Source of the DNA: Ceraceosorus guamensis
Lineage: Eukaryota > Basidiomycota > Exobasidiomycetes > Ceraceosorales > Ceraceosoraceae
DNA: 64,000 nucleotides
Assembly (NCBI RefSeq): GCF_003144195.1
Contig: NW_020290020.1
Coordinates: 245,055-309,054, forward strand
Direction: 5' to 3'
The translations under genes were made by a program, and so were the position numbers. Shown piece by piece: positions 48,901-60,172 of the stretch (within the stretch, counting starts at the first letter, position 1; each line of letters begins with the position of its first letter). The notes beneath the pieces are model-generated. The model was not told the DNA's origin. It made no database searches and saw only the letters and a list, made by a program, of their open reading frames with translations.

Positions 48901-49154
48901 TTTCCACAAGCGTCACATTCTCCCGCAGTATGGTGTCCAGCTTCAAGAGGCTGTTCAAATGTTGGCGTACAAAATTGTCCACGACCAGAATCTTCCATCT
49001 CGTCGATGGCTGCACAGAGCGGATAGTGTTAAGGTAGCCTGGATGCGTGGATTCGCAAGCGGCATGATCAGCTAGCTCCCTTGCTCAGTGCGCCTTGCTT
49101 CTGATCGCAGGACTTACGCTCTCTCGAAGCTGCTATCAGCGACTTGGGAGCCAT
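45949..49154 (-). CDS. sec1: Sec1/Munc18-family protein Sec1
   Basis: SM protein that binds exocytic SNARE complexes at the plasma membrane. Minus-strand exons 49154-49118, 49038-48742, 48604-48515, 48435-46783, 46709-46057 and 45972-45949 give 917 residues. The N-terminus MAPKSLIAASRERYLNTIRS leads into RWKILVVDNF and LRENVTLVENLE (domain 1), then FVTPTSSNIERIIRDL. Later blocks include RGVLFITDRTMDTVSPFLHE, the helical hairpin with DMRDMLATLPEMQE, and VFVAGGMTYSEVRSAYQIS near the end of the SM fold. An Ala/Ser/Gly insert (about 46900-47110 in the DNA) and a His/Gly/Ser-rich tail of about 200 residues extend it beyond yeast Sec1 (724). The last exon is 24 bases and encodes NLFSSKK. Its R-SNARE partner is encoded at 4716-5918. 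Confidence 0.95.
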
Positions 49155-50962
49155 GGCGCCTCGTGTCGCCGAGATCGCCTAAGTGATGACTGTGTGATTG
49201 CAGTCTCGTCTTCCGGCGGGGGGCTGATGACTGGTTCCCTGAAGTCTCCGCCTTCCTCTGTGGCGGAGAGCGGATAAATTTGTTGGGCCTGTCTCAATTC
49301 CAGCTCCAAAGACAGCGCAGCACACCTTCAGGACGGCCCACTATGCGTACCCGATGTTGTAGGTGTTCCTCTGAAAGATGATCCTTGCGGAAAGAGGATG
49401 CCAGAGATCGACGAGGTTGGTGGAGAATCTCTGTAATTTGAGGTCCGGGATCGCATGGGCTCCAAAAGAGGCTAGCTCTACCACCACTACCACTGACAGC
49501 TACTCAAGATGTGGCCGAGGATGGAGTCGCGAATTGAGCGCGTCTTCAACTACCTATAGTGATGTGATTCAAGATTGTGAACAGCGAGTCAAGTGTCTTT
49601 GGTATCGACTCCATGCACTCGTCATTCGTGTGAGCGTACCTAGCACATCGTACCGTATCATGCGCATCCATCCAGCAGCAGCGCGCTACTCAAGACTACG
49701 CAGGCGGGTGCGAGGACCGCTACACACGGTGCGGATCGATGCAGGATACGTGACACAAGACTGCATGGTCACCGTGCGCGCGTGCAACAGCCGCGATGAT
49801 GACGCCCTGCTCTCGGACGATCCGCGCACGGCGCTAGTCATAGAGACACGTGACCCGCATCCACACACACTCTACAGATTCAAGATTAGTCTCGACTTTC
49901 TGCGCACGCTTGTCCTCGATTGAGCGTAGCAAGCACCGCCTCGCCAGCCGATGCAACAAGCCATGCAGCGACCGGAGCGTAGGCTTTGAGGCTCCGCAGG
50001 CGAATTCGAGCATAATTCTCCCCACACCCACCACGTCTCAATCCTGGAGGAATGGCTAGGAGCACAGAAGCGTCTCAGAACGCACCTTTTCAGAGAAGAA
50101 GACAGTCGGATAAATGCTATATGCGGAAAGGGGCACGCCAAGAGATGCGGGTCAACAGAAAGCAATCCAAGTGGCTTGGATCAAGCTCTCGAGCTCCTTC
50201 GCAGGGAGGCCTTGAGCGCAGAAGAAGCGTTCACACAACGAAAGGGCTCACAAGCGGGATGCGTGGGAATGGCATAGCCTTCGGCAAGTCATGCAAGCAT
50301 GTATGAGAGGTGTTTTGTAATGCCTCATCCTTTGCTGCTCGACTGAGCGTGTCTCTTCTTGCTGACGTGATCATTTTTTCCTGTCAAAGAGGCAAGCCCG
50401 GCTCACCTAACGATGACCCGACTCTTGAATAGGCGCCTTCGCGAAGCGGCTCGCCCACAGCACCGCCGCCGGCTTCTCGCAAAGTAATGAATCACGGTGC
50501 ATTGGCTGACACTTGAGGAGACGAGCGTCGTTGAAACGAGCAGGGGCGCAAGTCGAACAGGGGCAACGGTGTGCCGAACCTTTTGCAAAGCGCTGTTGCC
50601 TACGGCTCTCGGCAGCTCCTAATCTTGCACTTGCAGCGATAGCGCCAATGTCGACTGCGCTTGCTCGCAAATACGTTGACCCTCGTTGGTCCTCAGAGTC
50701 CAACGGCTGTCGTCGTCTGAGCTCAAGGCCCAAGAATGCGCAGCTGGTCTTCACAGCATCGCGGCAACGCGGCACCTGTTATTGGGCAGGCGCTGGCAAC
50801 CAGAAAATGACAAAGAACGCAGCTCGTATGGTTTGCGTCAATCGCTTCACTGTAGCGAAGGTATAAAGGGAGCCCAAGTTGAGAACACTCTTTCAGCTTT
50901 TTCCTCATACACACCACTTGATCTGGACCTGAACCTCATCTCTCACACCATAAACACCGTTC
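49155..50962. other. Divergent region sec1 / intradiol dioxygenase
   Basis: 1.8 kb with no supported gene. A plus-strand frame at 49378-49923 (181 codons, ATG start) has no family features and unusual composition. The 3' part holds the dioxygenase promoter with a TATA box at 50862. Confidence 0.4.
50862..50868 (+). promoter_or_regulatory. TATA box of the intradiol dioxygenase gene
   Basis: TATAAAG, 95-101 bases upstream of the ATG at 50963 and followed by a CT/CA-rich leader. Spacing fits a regulated, TATA-containing fungal promoter. Confidence 0.6.
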
Positions 50963-52595
50963 ATGTCTAAGATGCAGCTCCTTACTCCCACCTTACTCCT
51001 TGCCCTGGCTCTTGCCGCCACAGCTCATCCGCACCACTCCGTGTCGAAGCGTGAGCTTGCTCACATGCGTCGAGCCGATGAAGCTCTTCAAGCTCGTGCA
51101 GCCCATTGTTCCCACAAGAGTAGAGCTTATAAGGAAGCTAGAAAGCTTCATAGTCGGCGCGGACTAGGCAACGCAAGCATCCGTAGCGTGATGGACGAGC
51201 ACTTCGGCGACCTTCTGCAGAAGCGCGTCGAACGTGAGTTGCGAGGCGTATCTTGAGAGTTCATATGTTGATGACTGACTCAGACCCTTCATTGCAGCTC
51301 ATATGAACCCAATCACGCAAAATGACACTTGCGTTCTTAGCCCAGAGATGACCGAAGGTCCTTACTATGTCGTTGGCGAACTGATCCGTCAGAACATCAC
51401 CGAAGGTCAAGCAGGCGCCGCTCTCCATCTCAACATGGGCTTTCTCGACATCGAAACCTGCCAACCGGTGCCCAACGTCTATGTAGAATTCTGGCACGCA
51501 AACTCGACAGTGAGTCAGGCTGATCATCTTTGCAAAGCAGAACGCATCGCTGACCACCTTGCCGAATGTCATCGGGATGCATAGGGCTACTATTCTGGTT
51601 ACACGGCCAGCAACCCAGGTGGTGGAGGTGGCGAATCCAGCCCTGGGACCAGCGCCTCGGACTCCTCAAGTGCTCTTTCCGCATCAGGCAGCTCCTCTCA
51701 AACCATCTTCTCTGCCACTGGCTCACAATCGGCGTCTGCGTCTGCAGCGAGTGGCATGCCTTCGGGCACGCCGCCGTCCGGCAGCGGTAACACTACCTCA
51801 AGCTCTGGAGCACCAGGCGGATCTGGATCTAGCGGTGGGCCTGGCTCTTCCTCAGGACCCACCGACAACACCTCCTTTTTACGTGGCATCTGGCCAACCA
51901 ACGAGGATGGAGTCGTAGAGATCTACACGCTCTTCCCAGGTCATTACTCGGGACGCGCGGTTCACGTGCACTACAAGGTCCACGCAAACGTGACTCTCAA
52001 CGCCAACGCCACCATCCAGAGCAACACTCTGCTTCACACTGGCCAGCTCTTCATTAGCGAAGACGAGACTCAGGCGTATCTTCAGAATGCGGCGTATGCT
52101 TCGAACACGGGTACAAGGACAACGAACGATGAGGACAACATTCTAGAGGCGACTGCCAATTCGGGTGCAAGCTCCATGCTCGATATCGAAGCTTTCGATG
52201 GATCTGACATTGCCAACGGGGCTTGGGGTTGGATCACAATCGGAGTGAATGCCTCTGCCGTTGCGTGAGTGTAGAACACTAGCAGTAGGATCTTCGAGTA
52301 GCGCCGGAGCCGAAGCTGAACCTTTTCGCGCACCCTTGTGATGATCAGATCGGGCGCTGTAGCAGGTAACAGCGTGGACACGACCAACATTACGACTTCT
52401 CGAGACTCGACGCAGGAGCAGGCAGCACTCTCAGCCCTCTCGGCGGACTCGGACTCGGTCGCTACCAGCATCGCTGGCGCCATTGCTGCAGCTCCAACTT
52501 CCAGCTCCGAAGAGGCTTCTTCTGGCCAGGCGGACTCTGCCAGACGCTCTCTTCATCTCGGTATGTGGAGGGCCCTTGGCTTCGGCCGTCGTTAG
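50963..52595 (+). CDS. Secreted intradiol ring-cleavage dioxygenase-like protein
   Basis: Exons 50963-51233, 51298-51509, 51585-52264 and 52349-52595 give 469 residues. The N-terminus is a signal peptide (LLTPTLLLALALAATA), probably followed by a KR propeptide site. The dioxygenase fold shows TEGPYYVVGELIRQNITEG, PVPNVYVEFWHANSTG, and FLRGIWPTNEDGVVEIYT. Predicted Fe(III) ligands of the family are all present: Y164 (GYYSG), the tyrosine of FPGHYSG, and both histidines of RAVHVHYKVH. A Ser/Gly-rich insert of about 80 residues sits inside the domain, after YTASNPG and before TDNTSFLRG. The C-terminus is another Ser/Ala-rich extension. Relatives cleave catechol-type aromatics outside the cell. 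Activity here is inferred from ligands only. Confidence 0.9.
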
Positions 52596-54564
52596 AGCTT
52601 GCCCACTTGAGGATGCGGGCGGCTACTGTGCCGCGCGAAAGTTGCGTGGATATTCAGATCCGTCGCATCATTCGACTGCTTCGTCTTTTCGAGCCCCGTC
52701 CCTACCACACAATAATGTGATTGTTGGCAAGTATACATGGAATAGCAATCATCTTCTAGCCACTTCGTTGGGTTGAGCTTCTCAGCAGCACGCAAGTAGA
52801 TGACTGGCGCGTCTGGAGTGCGGAAATGAGCCCTGGACGCCATGCCAACGCTATATGCCCTTGACTGACTGAAGCGGCGTCACTCAACTCTTGACTCTTG
52901 ACCACCGTGCTTGAGCAAGCAGGGGGAACACGTGAGTCCAAACGGAAGCGGCTCGATATGTTGTCTCGAGCTTTGGCACTCAAGACTAGAGGATTCATCT
53001 TCTGGCCTCTTGACTTAAGCGTCAGATCCGAGATCCGCAGCCGTTTTCGGCACGAATTAAAGGTCCGTGGTGAGGCAACCCCATACTCAACGACTCAGTG
53101 ACTATACCTATATACCTACACGGGCACGCTACCCGTACACTGTGTAGTAACGCCGATACTGTAGCAGAGCACCAGATGCAGGCACTCACGACTCGTCGCT
53201 ATGGCTCTGACTCTTCTGCTGTGTATCAGGGTCACGAGTGGAGCACTTTGGAATGCGAAATTGCGAGTCTTGACTGAGTGTGACTTACTGCCATCCCGGA
53301 TCACGAATCACCGAATCACAAAGCACGATGCTGGCGTTTTTTATGGGCTGACAAGTTCCAACCAACAGCAGGCGGGAAGCATGCAGCCGGTGCTTGTGCA
53401 GGGCTTTCAGCAGGCAGCATCTCGCCCGTCTTGGCTTATGCGCGCTTGCTTCGAAATGGGTCGATCGTGGCAGGTCGATCGTGCATCAGCAGCGACCGTG
53501 GAGCATCGAGGCGGGTCGCGGTCCAAAGAGAGGAGGCGCATGCAGCAGCAGCTGACTTGAAGCTCGTGTTTGCTGCCTGCTGCTGGGAACAGAGATCTCT
53601 AGCCACTCAAGCCAAGCATCACAAAAGTGGCCAAGAATAGTGACCAAGCTTTCGCCTTGCCTTGGCCTTGGCCATGTCGCTCCCCTCTGACACTGCCCTG
53701 CCCCCTCCTCCTGCGTCTCGTGTAGATGTCCCATCGAGACCTGTACGCGTTCAATGACGTGCAGCAGGCGTGTAGTGCTCCAATCGTGAATCACAATCGT
53801 GATCGCAGGTGAGGTGCATCCCTGACCAATCGGCAGCCAACGACTGGCTGCAGCTTTCTCAGAGATGGTCAAATGGTCCCGCACCAGCCTCCGACACTCG
53901 CTGAAATCAGTCGAATGCGGTCGATATCGTGAACGTGCCAGATCCAACGCTTCCGCTTATTGTAGCTCCGATTGATTTTCAGTGATCTCCTAAGCAGGGG
54001 AAGCATCCAGCAGTTGGCCCCGCAGATCGGCTAGCCGAGGTGAACGCTCCAGACCCAAAGGCCCAACGAGCGGTCATGCGTTGGGATTCAAAATTTTGAT
54101 TTGAAATCAAGAAAGTCATGAATGACCGCCGCCCAGGCAGGGCCACCAGAGAGAGACTCCCCACTCACGACTGCAGATGCCTGCCGGGCCAGCAGGCGAT
54201 GCGGCATCACCAAATGAGCTGATTTCGTTGCTCACGCGCCTGGTTGCATCCTGCGACTGTTGCGCTCTGCGGCTCCTCTTGGCAAGCCTCTCTCCCTGCC
54301 ACTCTGTGACTGCTTTTTCTGGCCTACAGCCTCTCTGTTGGAGCACGTATCCGTCCAGCAGCTACGAATGGTCATAACCCACCTGATGAATGAAATGCAT
54401 TTAAAGTTTTCCCCTCCCCTTCCATGCTTGTCCTGCCTCCTTTCCGACAACAATCCTTGTTCCATCATATTTCTGCGCCGCCCTAGTGTCGCGTGACAGA
54501 AGGATCCACAAGCAACATCAACAGCGGCAGCTGCATTCCATTGCCTCCTTGTCTTGCACTCACG
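52596..54564. other. Intergenic dioxygenase / DOMON-b561
   Basis: Nearly 2 kb without a supported gene. It carries copies of the TCACGAATC word (53301-53320 and 53781-53803) and GACTC-type words near 52885-52905. Direct ATACCTATATACCTA repeats lie at 53104-53119. A CAACAGCGGC leader precedes the b561 start. Confidence 0.4.
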
Positions 54565-55916
54565 ATGCGCACCGGTCTCTTGACGGCGCTCAGCGCTCTT
54601 GGGCTCGCGACCCTGGCGCAAGCCCAAGTCCCAAGGGCAGCTGGCATGACGTCTGACAGTTTCTGCAGCACAGCGGGCGACTTTTGCGTTACGGGATTGT
54701 ACCTGCCCGAACGGCAGGCCATCAACTATACTCTGGTCGTCGCTCAGACTGGACAGTACGGATGGACGGGTATCGGACAAGGAACGCAAATGTCCGGAGC
54801 CAACATCTTGGTGACTTGGCCCAATGCGGATGGAAGCGTCACCACCTCGCACAGATCCGCCCCTGGTGAGGTGATGCCTACCGAAGCTCGCGTCAGCGCA
54901 CAACAAGCGCAGGGCTTCGAAAGGAACGCTGCACAATCCGTTCAGACGCAGCAGCACACCATCAGTAGTTGGCTCTTCGGTCAAGCCGAGGCTCCCGGAA
55001 CCATCGATCACATCTTTGCCTACGCTGGAGCGGCCAAGGCTCCAGCTTCGGCAGACTCCGCCGCCACCATCCGTTACCACGACAGCCGTGGATTTTTCAC
55101 CCTCGATCTGACCAAGGAGTACACCGGCGCTGCACCCGCTGGCCTTGCTGGCGGTCAGGGCGCAAGCACGGGAGATGGAGGTGCAGGCACTGCCGGATAC
55201 GGCCCCGCGCAGCGAGACCTGAGCAACAAGACGACTCAAATCTGGTTCGCTCACATGGTGAGTTCTGATGTGGCGCTTGCTGCTCATACGTGACCGAGTG
55301 TAGGGGAGGGCTGACGTCCAAGCTTGGAATTGGTGTCGTGACACAGATGTTCATGGTACTGGGCTGGATGCTGCTGGTGCCCCTGGGCGCCTTCATCGGC
55401 CGATTTGGACGCACAATGTTCAAGTGGTTCCCTTACCACAGTGCCGTTCAAAGTTTGGCAGTCGTCTTCGTCATCATCGGTTTCGCTCTCGGCGTCTACA
55501 ACTACCGTCAGCGCGGCACACCACAGTGGAGATTGCTGCACCACAAGCTCGGTCTTGCGCTCTTCATTCTCATCCTCATTCAAGCCATCCTGGGAGCAAC
55601 GACGCACGAGATCCGCAAGCGAACAGGCTTCAGATGGGTCGGTTTCTTCCACATCTTCAACGGTGTCGTCATGTTCGGTCTGGCAGTCTGGAACATCAGC
55701 GAAGGCTTCAAACTGTGGACTTGGCAACCTGGAAATGCGCCTCGCATTGTCATTTGGGTCTGGGCTGGTGTGGTCGGTGTGGTGTACCTCGCCGGACTGG
55801 CTCTGGTGCCCAGGGAGATCCGACAGGACAAGGAGAGAAAGGAAACCGCGTCGCACGGTGAGAAGGGCTCGGATGAGCACCTCACGCACAACCCTTCGCC
55901 CTCTCAAGCTGCTTGA
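54565..55916 (+). CDS. Secreted DOMON domain fused to cytochrome b561
   Basis: Exons 54565-55257 and 55347-55916 give 420 residues. The signal peptide (LLTALSALGLATLAQA) is followed by a DOMON domain, residues about 25-200 (DFCVTGLYLP, YGWTGIGQGTQM, ANILVTWP, SWLFGQAEAPG). After a Gly/Thr-rich linker comes a b561 core of five or six membrane helices. Heme-ligand histidines H230, H262, H296/H297 and H333 are in the expected helices; the first lies at the exon junction (AHM|MFMVLGW). The short C-tail is charged and cytosolic. Such CDH-cyt-like proteins move electrons across the membrane to extracellular iron, copper or quinones. The gene converges on the phosphatase gene (286 bases between stops). 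Confidence 0.93.
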
Positions 55917-56202
55917 ACGACGGGAAAAAAGACACACCAAAGGTTCCAGAGTCTACTCCGCTGTGCCCCCCTTTCGACCGATCGCTTTTTGCTGCCCCTC
56001 TCATCGTCTAAGTTACTATTGTATCATCATTACCTCCAATCGACTGACTGCTGCATACCACCGTCGAATGATTATTGATGCAAAGCTCTTCCGCTCCAGT
56101 CGTGCGCTTCGCACAAAAAATGAATCGGCTTGACTGCAGAGAGTTGCTCATGGTGCGCGAGTGGCTTGTATCGAATAATGGTCCTTGAACATCTTGACGC
56201 GA

Positions 56203-57138
56203 TCATTTCATCTTGTCCGTCTCGGCTGCCAATGCTTGCATGATGGCATCGGCATGCTTGAGCGCCTGAGGTGCATCCATTCGCAACTCGAGCTGATTGA
56301 CTCGAAGCCATTGCTGCAGTCTGCCAAGCACAAGGGCAGCGCCGCCGCAACCCAGCTCCTTTGACAAGCTGAGCAAGATGTGTAGCAGCACCTTGACCGC
56401 GGCTTCGTGCTGAGGTCTGAACCCGACAGCGTATTGCTCCAACATACACAAAACGTCCTTCTCGAACGTCTGATCTCGCTCAAAGCTGCTCGCAAGCTGC
56501 AATGCGACGCGATCCGCTTCTGGATAGAACCCTTCGACGGCTGTAGGCTCCGACGCCGCTCGAGCGAGTAATCGTGCAATGTCTTCTCGGACGCTGTGCT
56601 CAGCGATCGGCGACCTACAATCGTCCAGTCTGGTGAGTTTGTTTGCTGAAAATCTGCCAAAGAGTCGAAGTTCCAGCTGCCTGAGCTCGTGGAGAAAGGA
56701 GGGGTTGGGCTCCACCTCGACGGGAGCTCTGCATCTTCTCATCTGCTCGATCGCCTCGCTCAGACCTTTTCCGTCCAGTATGAGCACAGCAGCCAGGGCC
56801 AAAGTAGCGCTTCTGGAGATGCCTTCGTGACAATGAATCAGTACTTGGGCCCCTTTGGCGCCTCTAGCCTGCCTGATCAGCTCTGCTATCCGCTCGAAAT
56901 GAGGAGAAAGCCTTTCTTGAGCATTATCGCTAGCCGCGATCCGTACCCTCACAAAACCTTCATCCGGAAATACGTCTGCATGTTCTCTCGTCGCGTTGAC
57001 AATGTGCGTAATGCCGAGCTGCTCGAGCTGGCTGGCTGAGCGAAGCTGATCAAGACCTGCTAGCCACAAATTGGCAGCTACCCTTGTGGGGGTCCCTTTT
57101 GCACCATCACCAATGCCTCCGTCCTGGCCCGTGCGCAT
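56203..57138 (-). CDS. Dual-specificity protein phosphatase with helical C-terminal extension
   Basis: Single exon, 311 residues. Residues 18-160 form a DSP domain: VAANLWLAGLDQL at the start, ITHIVNATRE, general acid D71 (IAASDNAQERL), and the signature HCHEGISRS with C103 and R109, so the catalytic residues are intact. PSFLHELRQLE closes the fold. Residues about 175-311 are predicted to be all-helical with no recognised family (EDIARLLARAASE, FEKDVLCMLEQYAVG, ALVLGRLQQWLRVNQLEL). They look like an ARM- or MIF4G-like helical unit. Substrate unknown; MAPK or RNA phosphatase roles are known in the broader family. Confidence 0.88.
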   Translation of the reverse strand: MRTGQDGGIGDGAKGTPTRVAANLWLAGLDQLRSASQLEQLGITHIVNATREHADVFPDEGFVRVRIAASDNAQERLSPHFERIAELIRQARGAKGAQVLIHCHEGISRSATLALAAVLILDGKGLSEAIEQMRRCRAPVEVEPNPSFLHELRQLELRLFGRFSANKLTRLDDCRSPIAEHSVREDIARLLARAASEPTAVEGFYPEADRVALQLASSFERDQTFEKDVLCMLEQYAVGFRPQHEAAVKVLLHILLSLSKELGCGGAALVLGRLQQWLRVNQLELRMDAPQALKHADAIMQALAAETDKMK

Positions 57139-58113
57139 TCTGACCTCTGCTCAGCCATCTGCCAGCGTGATCTTTGTTATGCACCATGCAGGAGGCTCGG
57201 TCGTAAATCACGAATGCAGAGGAAGATGGAACAGTGAGTGGGTGGGTGATGGTGGGACCGCGTCACGAGAGCTTGGACAGCCCAAGTCTTCCGCACCAGC
57301 GAGGCATCGAGCATCAGCGAGCCGATGCACCGAACGCTCTCAACGAAGAGCTTGCCGCCCAAGAACTCCCGACTCCGCACTCACACTCTAAAGACTCGTG
57401 ATTGTGACTGTGATTCACGCTCAAACTCCCAATCCTAATCGTTGTGGAGCATCTTGATTGTGGTGACTGATCAGATAGCTCTCCCTTTTGATCAAATTCT
57501 TTCTTTGGATGCGCTCGCACGACGCCGCACCATCCCAGCAGGCGCTGCATCGCGTCCGCATCCTCATCTTCATCAGCAGCAGCAGCAGCAGCAGCAGCAG
57601 GGATCGCTTTCTCCGCTCGGCCCTCTTCGAATCCTGCCTGGCAGAGTCTCATCAAGTCACGAGTAGTAGCGCGGCAAATATGCTGTGCCGGCATCTGTAC
57701 AAGCTGGCGCGGGCGAACCGCAGAAGCGAGGCTGCATGGTGGGGCCTCCACTCTAACACGGGCTTGTAAAGGGCCTACCGGTACAGCATGCTTACAGCCC
57801 ACGTACGGATAGCCCTCTCGTCCCGCCATGCACGCTCAGCCCCCCTCCCCGACCCGGAACTTCGTTTCTTGCATGCACCGGTCCGGTGTCCATCCTACAG
57901 CGGGTCCTCTGCAATGCCCTCGGATGGTAGCGAAAGCTTGAACAACAGGTCGAGTGTTGACGTGCTGCCTCTGCCCCTCTTGACACCACATCCATCACTT
58001 ACGACTTGCGTCAGACATCAAGCCGAGTCCCATTCACGATTGACTTGTAAACTCCAAGCGCAAGCCACCCCGGTCCACCTCGACTCATAACAACTTCAAC
58101 ACTTCAGCCCAGC
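57139..58113. other. Divergent promoter region DSP / ABM gene
   Basis: No gene supported. It contains (CAG)n at 57569-57600, TAAATCACGAAT at 57204-57215 and a cluster TCGTGATTGTGACTGTGATTCACG at 57396-57419. The ABM leader ends CACTTCAGCCCAGC. Confidence 0.5.
57569..57600. repeat. (CAG)n microsatellite
   Basis: About ten CAG units in intergenic DNA. Confidence 0.9.
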
Positions 58114-58860
58114 ATGGCGCTCAAGAGCGATGATCTCATGTCTCCACCCTCGGGTGTCACTCCCCTCATCCTCAACGTCACCATCGTGGGACGCGACAGC
58201 GGCAAGACGGACGAGATCGTTCGTCTCTTGAAAAAGATTCAGAGCAAGGCTCTTTCGGACCAGGAGCCTGGAACTTCGGTGGTGAGTTTTCCATAACGAG
58301 TGATGGCAGAGCTTTGTACTTGCGCCTCGGAGCGCGCCGATAGGCTGCTGTGACGTGCAGAGCGCTCCACACAGCCCCCGCAGAGTGACTTCAAGCTGCT
58401 CAAGAATTCAAGGTCCTGTATTTGACCTGCCGAGTATCGTCCCGCGAGTGACTAAGCTGACACCGCGCCCTCGCTTGTGCATATTGTGCATCTCGTCTTG
58501 CTAGTACCGCATCACTCGCGGAGCTCTCGATAAGAACGTGGTCAATGTCTACGAGGTCTACAACGATGCTGCTGCCATGGCTGTGAGTAGCTTGGAGCAC
58601 AACGTCACTGCCGTTTTGGGAACATGTCTTGCATGCCGCGCCGCTGAAGCGTTGCATGGCTTCCTCTACTCGTGCTCTGCAGTTCCACACGGAAAATGCC
58701 GACTTCAAGGAGCTCGTCTCGCGCAAGGATGAGCTCAGCTCGGAGCTTCACACCAAGGTTCGTGCTCAGATATTTCGATGCGTGAACGGTTCGCCTGAAC
58801 CACGTAGCTGACGCGTCCCACCCTCTTGAATTTTTCCAAAAGTTCTTCAGCGATGTCTGA
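58114..58860 (+). CDS. ABM-domain (antibiotic biosynthesis monooxygenase-like) protein
   Basis: Exons 58114-58281, 58505-58582, 58683-58757 and 58843-58860 give 112 residues; the last exon encodes only FFSDV. The small dimeric ferredoxin-like fold is seen as a first strand (LILNVTIVG), a helix (KTDEIVRLLKKIQSKAL), then TSVYRITRGALDKNVVNVYE and a helix with MAFHTENADFKEL, the typical ABM H-x(n)-F end. There is no signal peptide, so it is cytosolic. Members oxygenate quinones or degrade heme, but many have no known activity; the function here is unknown. It converges on the MDR gene. Confidence 0.8.
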
Positions 58861-59014
58861 GAAGCGTCATCGTAACGCTCTTCGGGCGACTCACTTCCTC
58901 TGTGGCGTTGTAGCACCAGCAGATGTGACATATGATAGCATGTTCGACGAATCTGGCAATTGCTCGCAATCAGATGCTTTTTGCGTGCTTCGCTTTGCAA
59001 AGCTTTCAATGCCC

Positions 59015-60172
59015 CTAGTGCGCTTCATCAAAGACGATGCAGTACTTTTTGCCGGCTCTGCCTTGTTTGCCATTGAGCAGATCGTAGGTCTGCTTGGCTA
59101 GTCGGAGTGGCACCTCTTCAATCTCTTCCTGTGCCAACAAAGGTTTCGTGTGGTCGATAAGGGCAAGGGAATGATTGAGCTGCGCGTTCGCCTGAGCCAC
59201 GTCGTACAGTAGACTATTGACGCCCAACAAAGACTGGCCCAGTCTGTACATCCTCATCATGTCTATGCCCAGCACTGTGGAACCGGGCGCACCGCCTTTT
59301 GGAGCGGCGATGAAGAGGAACTTGCCAAATTTCGCCAAGACGCAAAGAGAGGCGGATTGCACTTCAAAATTGCCCGTGCAGTCGAAGATGATGTCTGCTC
59401 CTTTTGATCCTGTCAGTTCTTTGAGCTGTTCGGTCCAGCTTGGAGAGCCTTCATCAGCACCTGCAGCGCTGGCTAGGTTCAGCATGGCGCCGGTCCCGCG
59501 AGCGGCAGTGATGATGTTATGACCCGTGCTTCTGAGTAGTTCGACCAACATGCGACCTACATTGCCCGAACAGCCTAGCACAAGCATGTCGAGCTTCTGC
59601 TGTTGTCGACCCTCTTCATAGGCTTGGATCTGCGCTCGTTGGATCATGAGCGAAGCTGTCTGCAAGGGCACGCCAAGCAGAGCAGCTTGTGACCAGCTTA
59701 GACTCGACGGCTTCTCTACCAGAGCCGAGAGGGGAAGCACGACGTATTGCGCAGAGGTGCCGTGCCGAGAGAAAGATAGATCGTAGCCAGAAGTGCAGAC
59801 AACTTGCTTGTTGATCCATGTTTGTGCAGAGAGGGAAGCGCCTCGAGAGACGCTCTGCACCACGCCTGACAAGTCTCTTCCCAGCACTCGGTAGGGTCCT
59901 TGATGCCCAACGTTACTCGTGCCTGTCTGCTGGAAGGTGGTGTAGGGAAAGCCACCTCGGGAATTGAGCAGGTCGGAAGGATGAATAGCGCTGGCATAGA
60001 CCTTGATCACAGCGTGACCGGATTCCTCTTGCTGATGATGCTGTGATGCCACCTCGACTTGCGAGCTGCGCTCTTCCTCCTCCAGACTGGGCAGAGGAAG
60101 TTCGCGAAGATCGTAGCTTAGCTCTTTCGCCCCGTCATTCGAGACTCGCTGCTCTAGCACCAAGGCCAACAT
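59015..60172 (-). CDS. Quinone oxidoreductase-like MDR protein
   Basis: Single exon, 385 residues. Medium-chain dehydrogenase/reductase fold without the structural zinc cysteines. The N-terminal GroES-like part includes VIKVYASAIHPSDLLNSRG and YRVLGRDLSGVV. SQAALLGVPLQTASLMI is followed by the Rossmann NAD(P)-binding loop VLGCSGNVG (198-206). It then shows GADIIFDCTGNFEVQ and the C-terminal substrate-side segment. The layout is that of zeta-crystallin/quinone reductase-like enzymes, with the acidic residues typical of the family. Exact substrate unknown. A Glu/Gln/His-rich insert (residues 31-52) is unusual. Confidence 0.88.
   Translation of the reverse strand: MLALVLEQRVSNDGAKELSYDLRELPLPSLEEEERSSQVEVASQHHQQEESGHAVIKVYASAIHPSDLLNSRGGFPYTTFQQTGTSNVGHQGPYRVLGRDLSGVVQSVSRGASLSAQTWINKQVVCTSGYDLSFSRHGTSAQYVVLPLSALVEKPSSLSWSQAALLGVPLQTASLMIQRAQIQAYEEGRQQQKLDMLVLGCSGNVGRMLVELLRSTGHNIITAARGTGAMLNLASAAGADEGSPSWTEQLKELTGSKGADIIFDCTGNFEVQSASLCVLAKFGKFLFIAAPKGGAPGSTVLGIDMMRMYRLGQSLLGVNSLLYDVAQANAQLNHSLALIDHTKPLLAQEEIEEVPLRLAKQTYDLLNGKQGRAGKKYCIVFDEAH

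Noticed and set aside
49378-49923. 181-codon open frame with ATG upstream of sec1
   Set aside because: No recognised motif, no low-complexity or membrane pattern typical of the other genes, no splice partners; likely chance in GC-rich DNA.
54232-55344. 370-codon open frame antisense to the DOMON-b561 gene
   Set aside because: It is the mirror of a strongly supported coding exon and its product has no family features.
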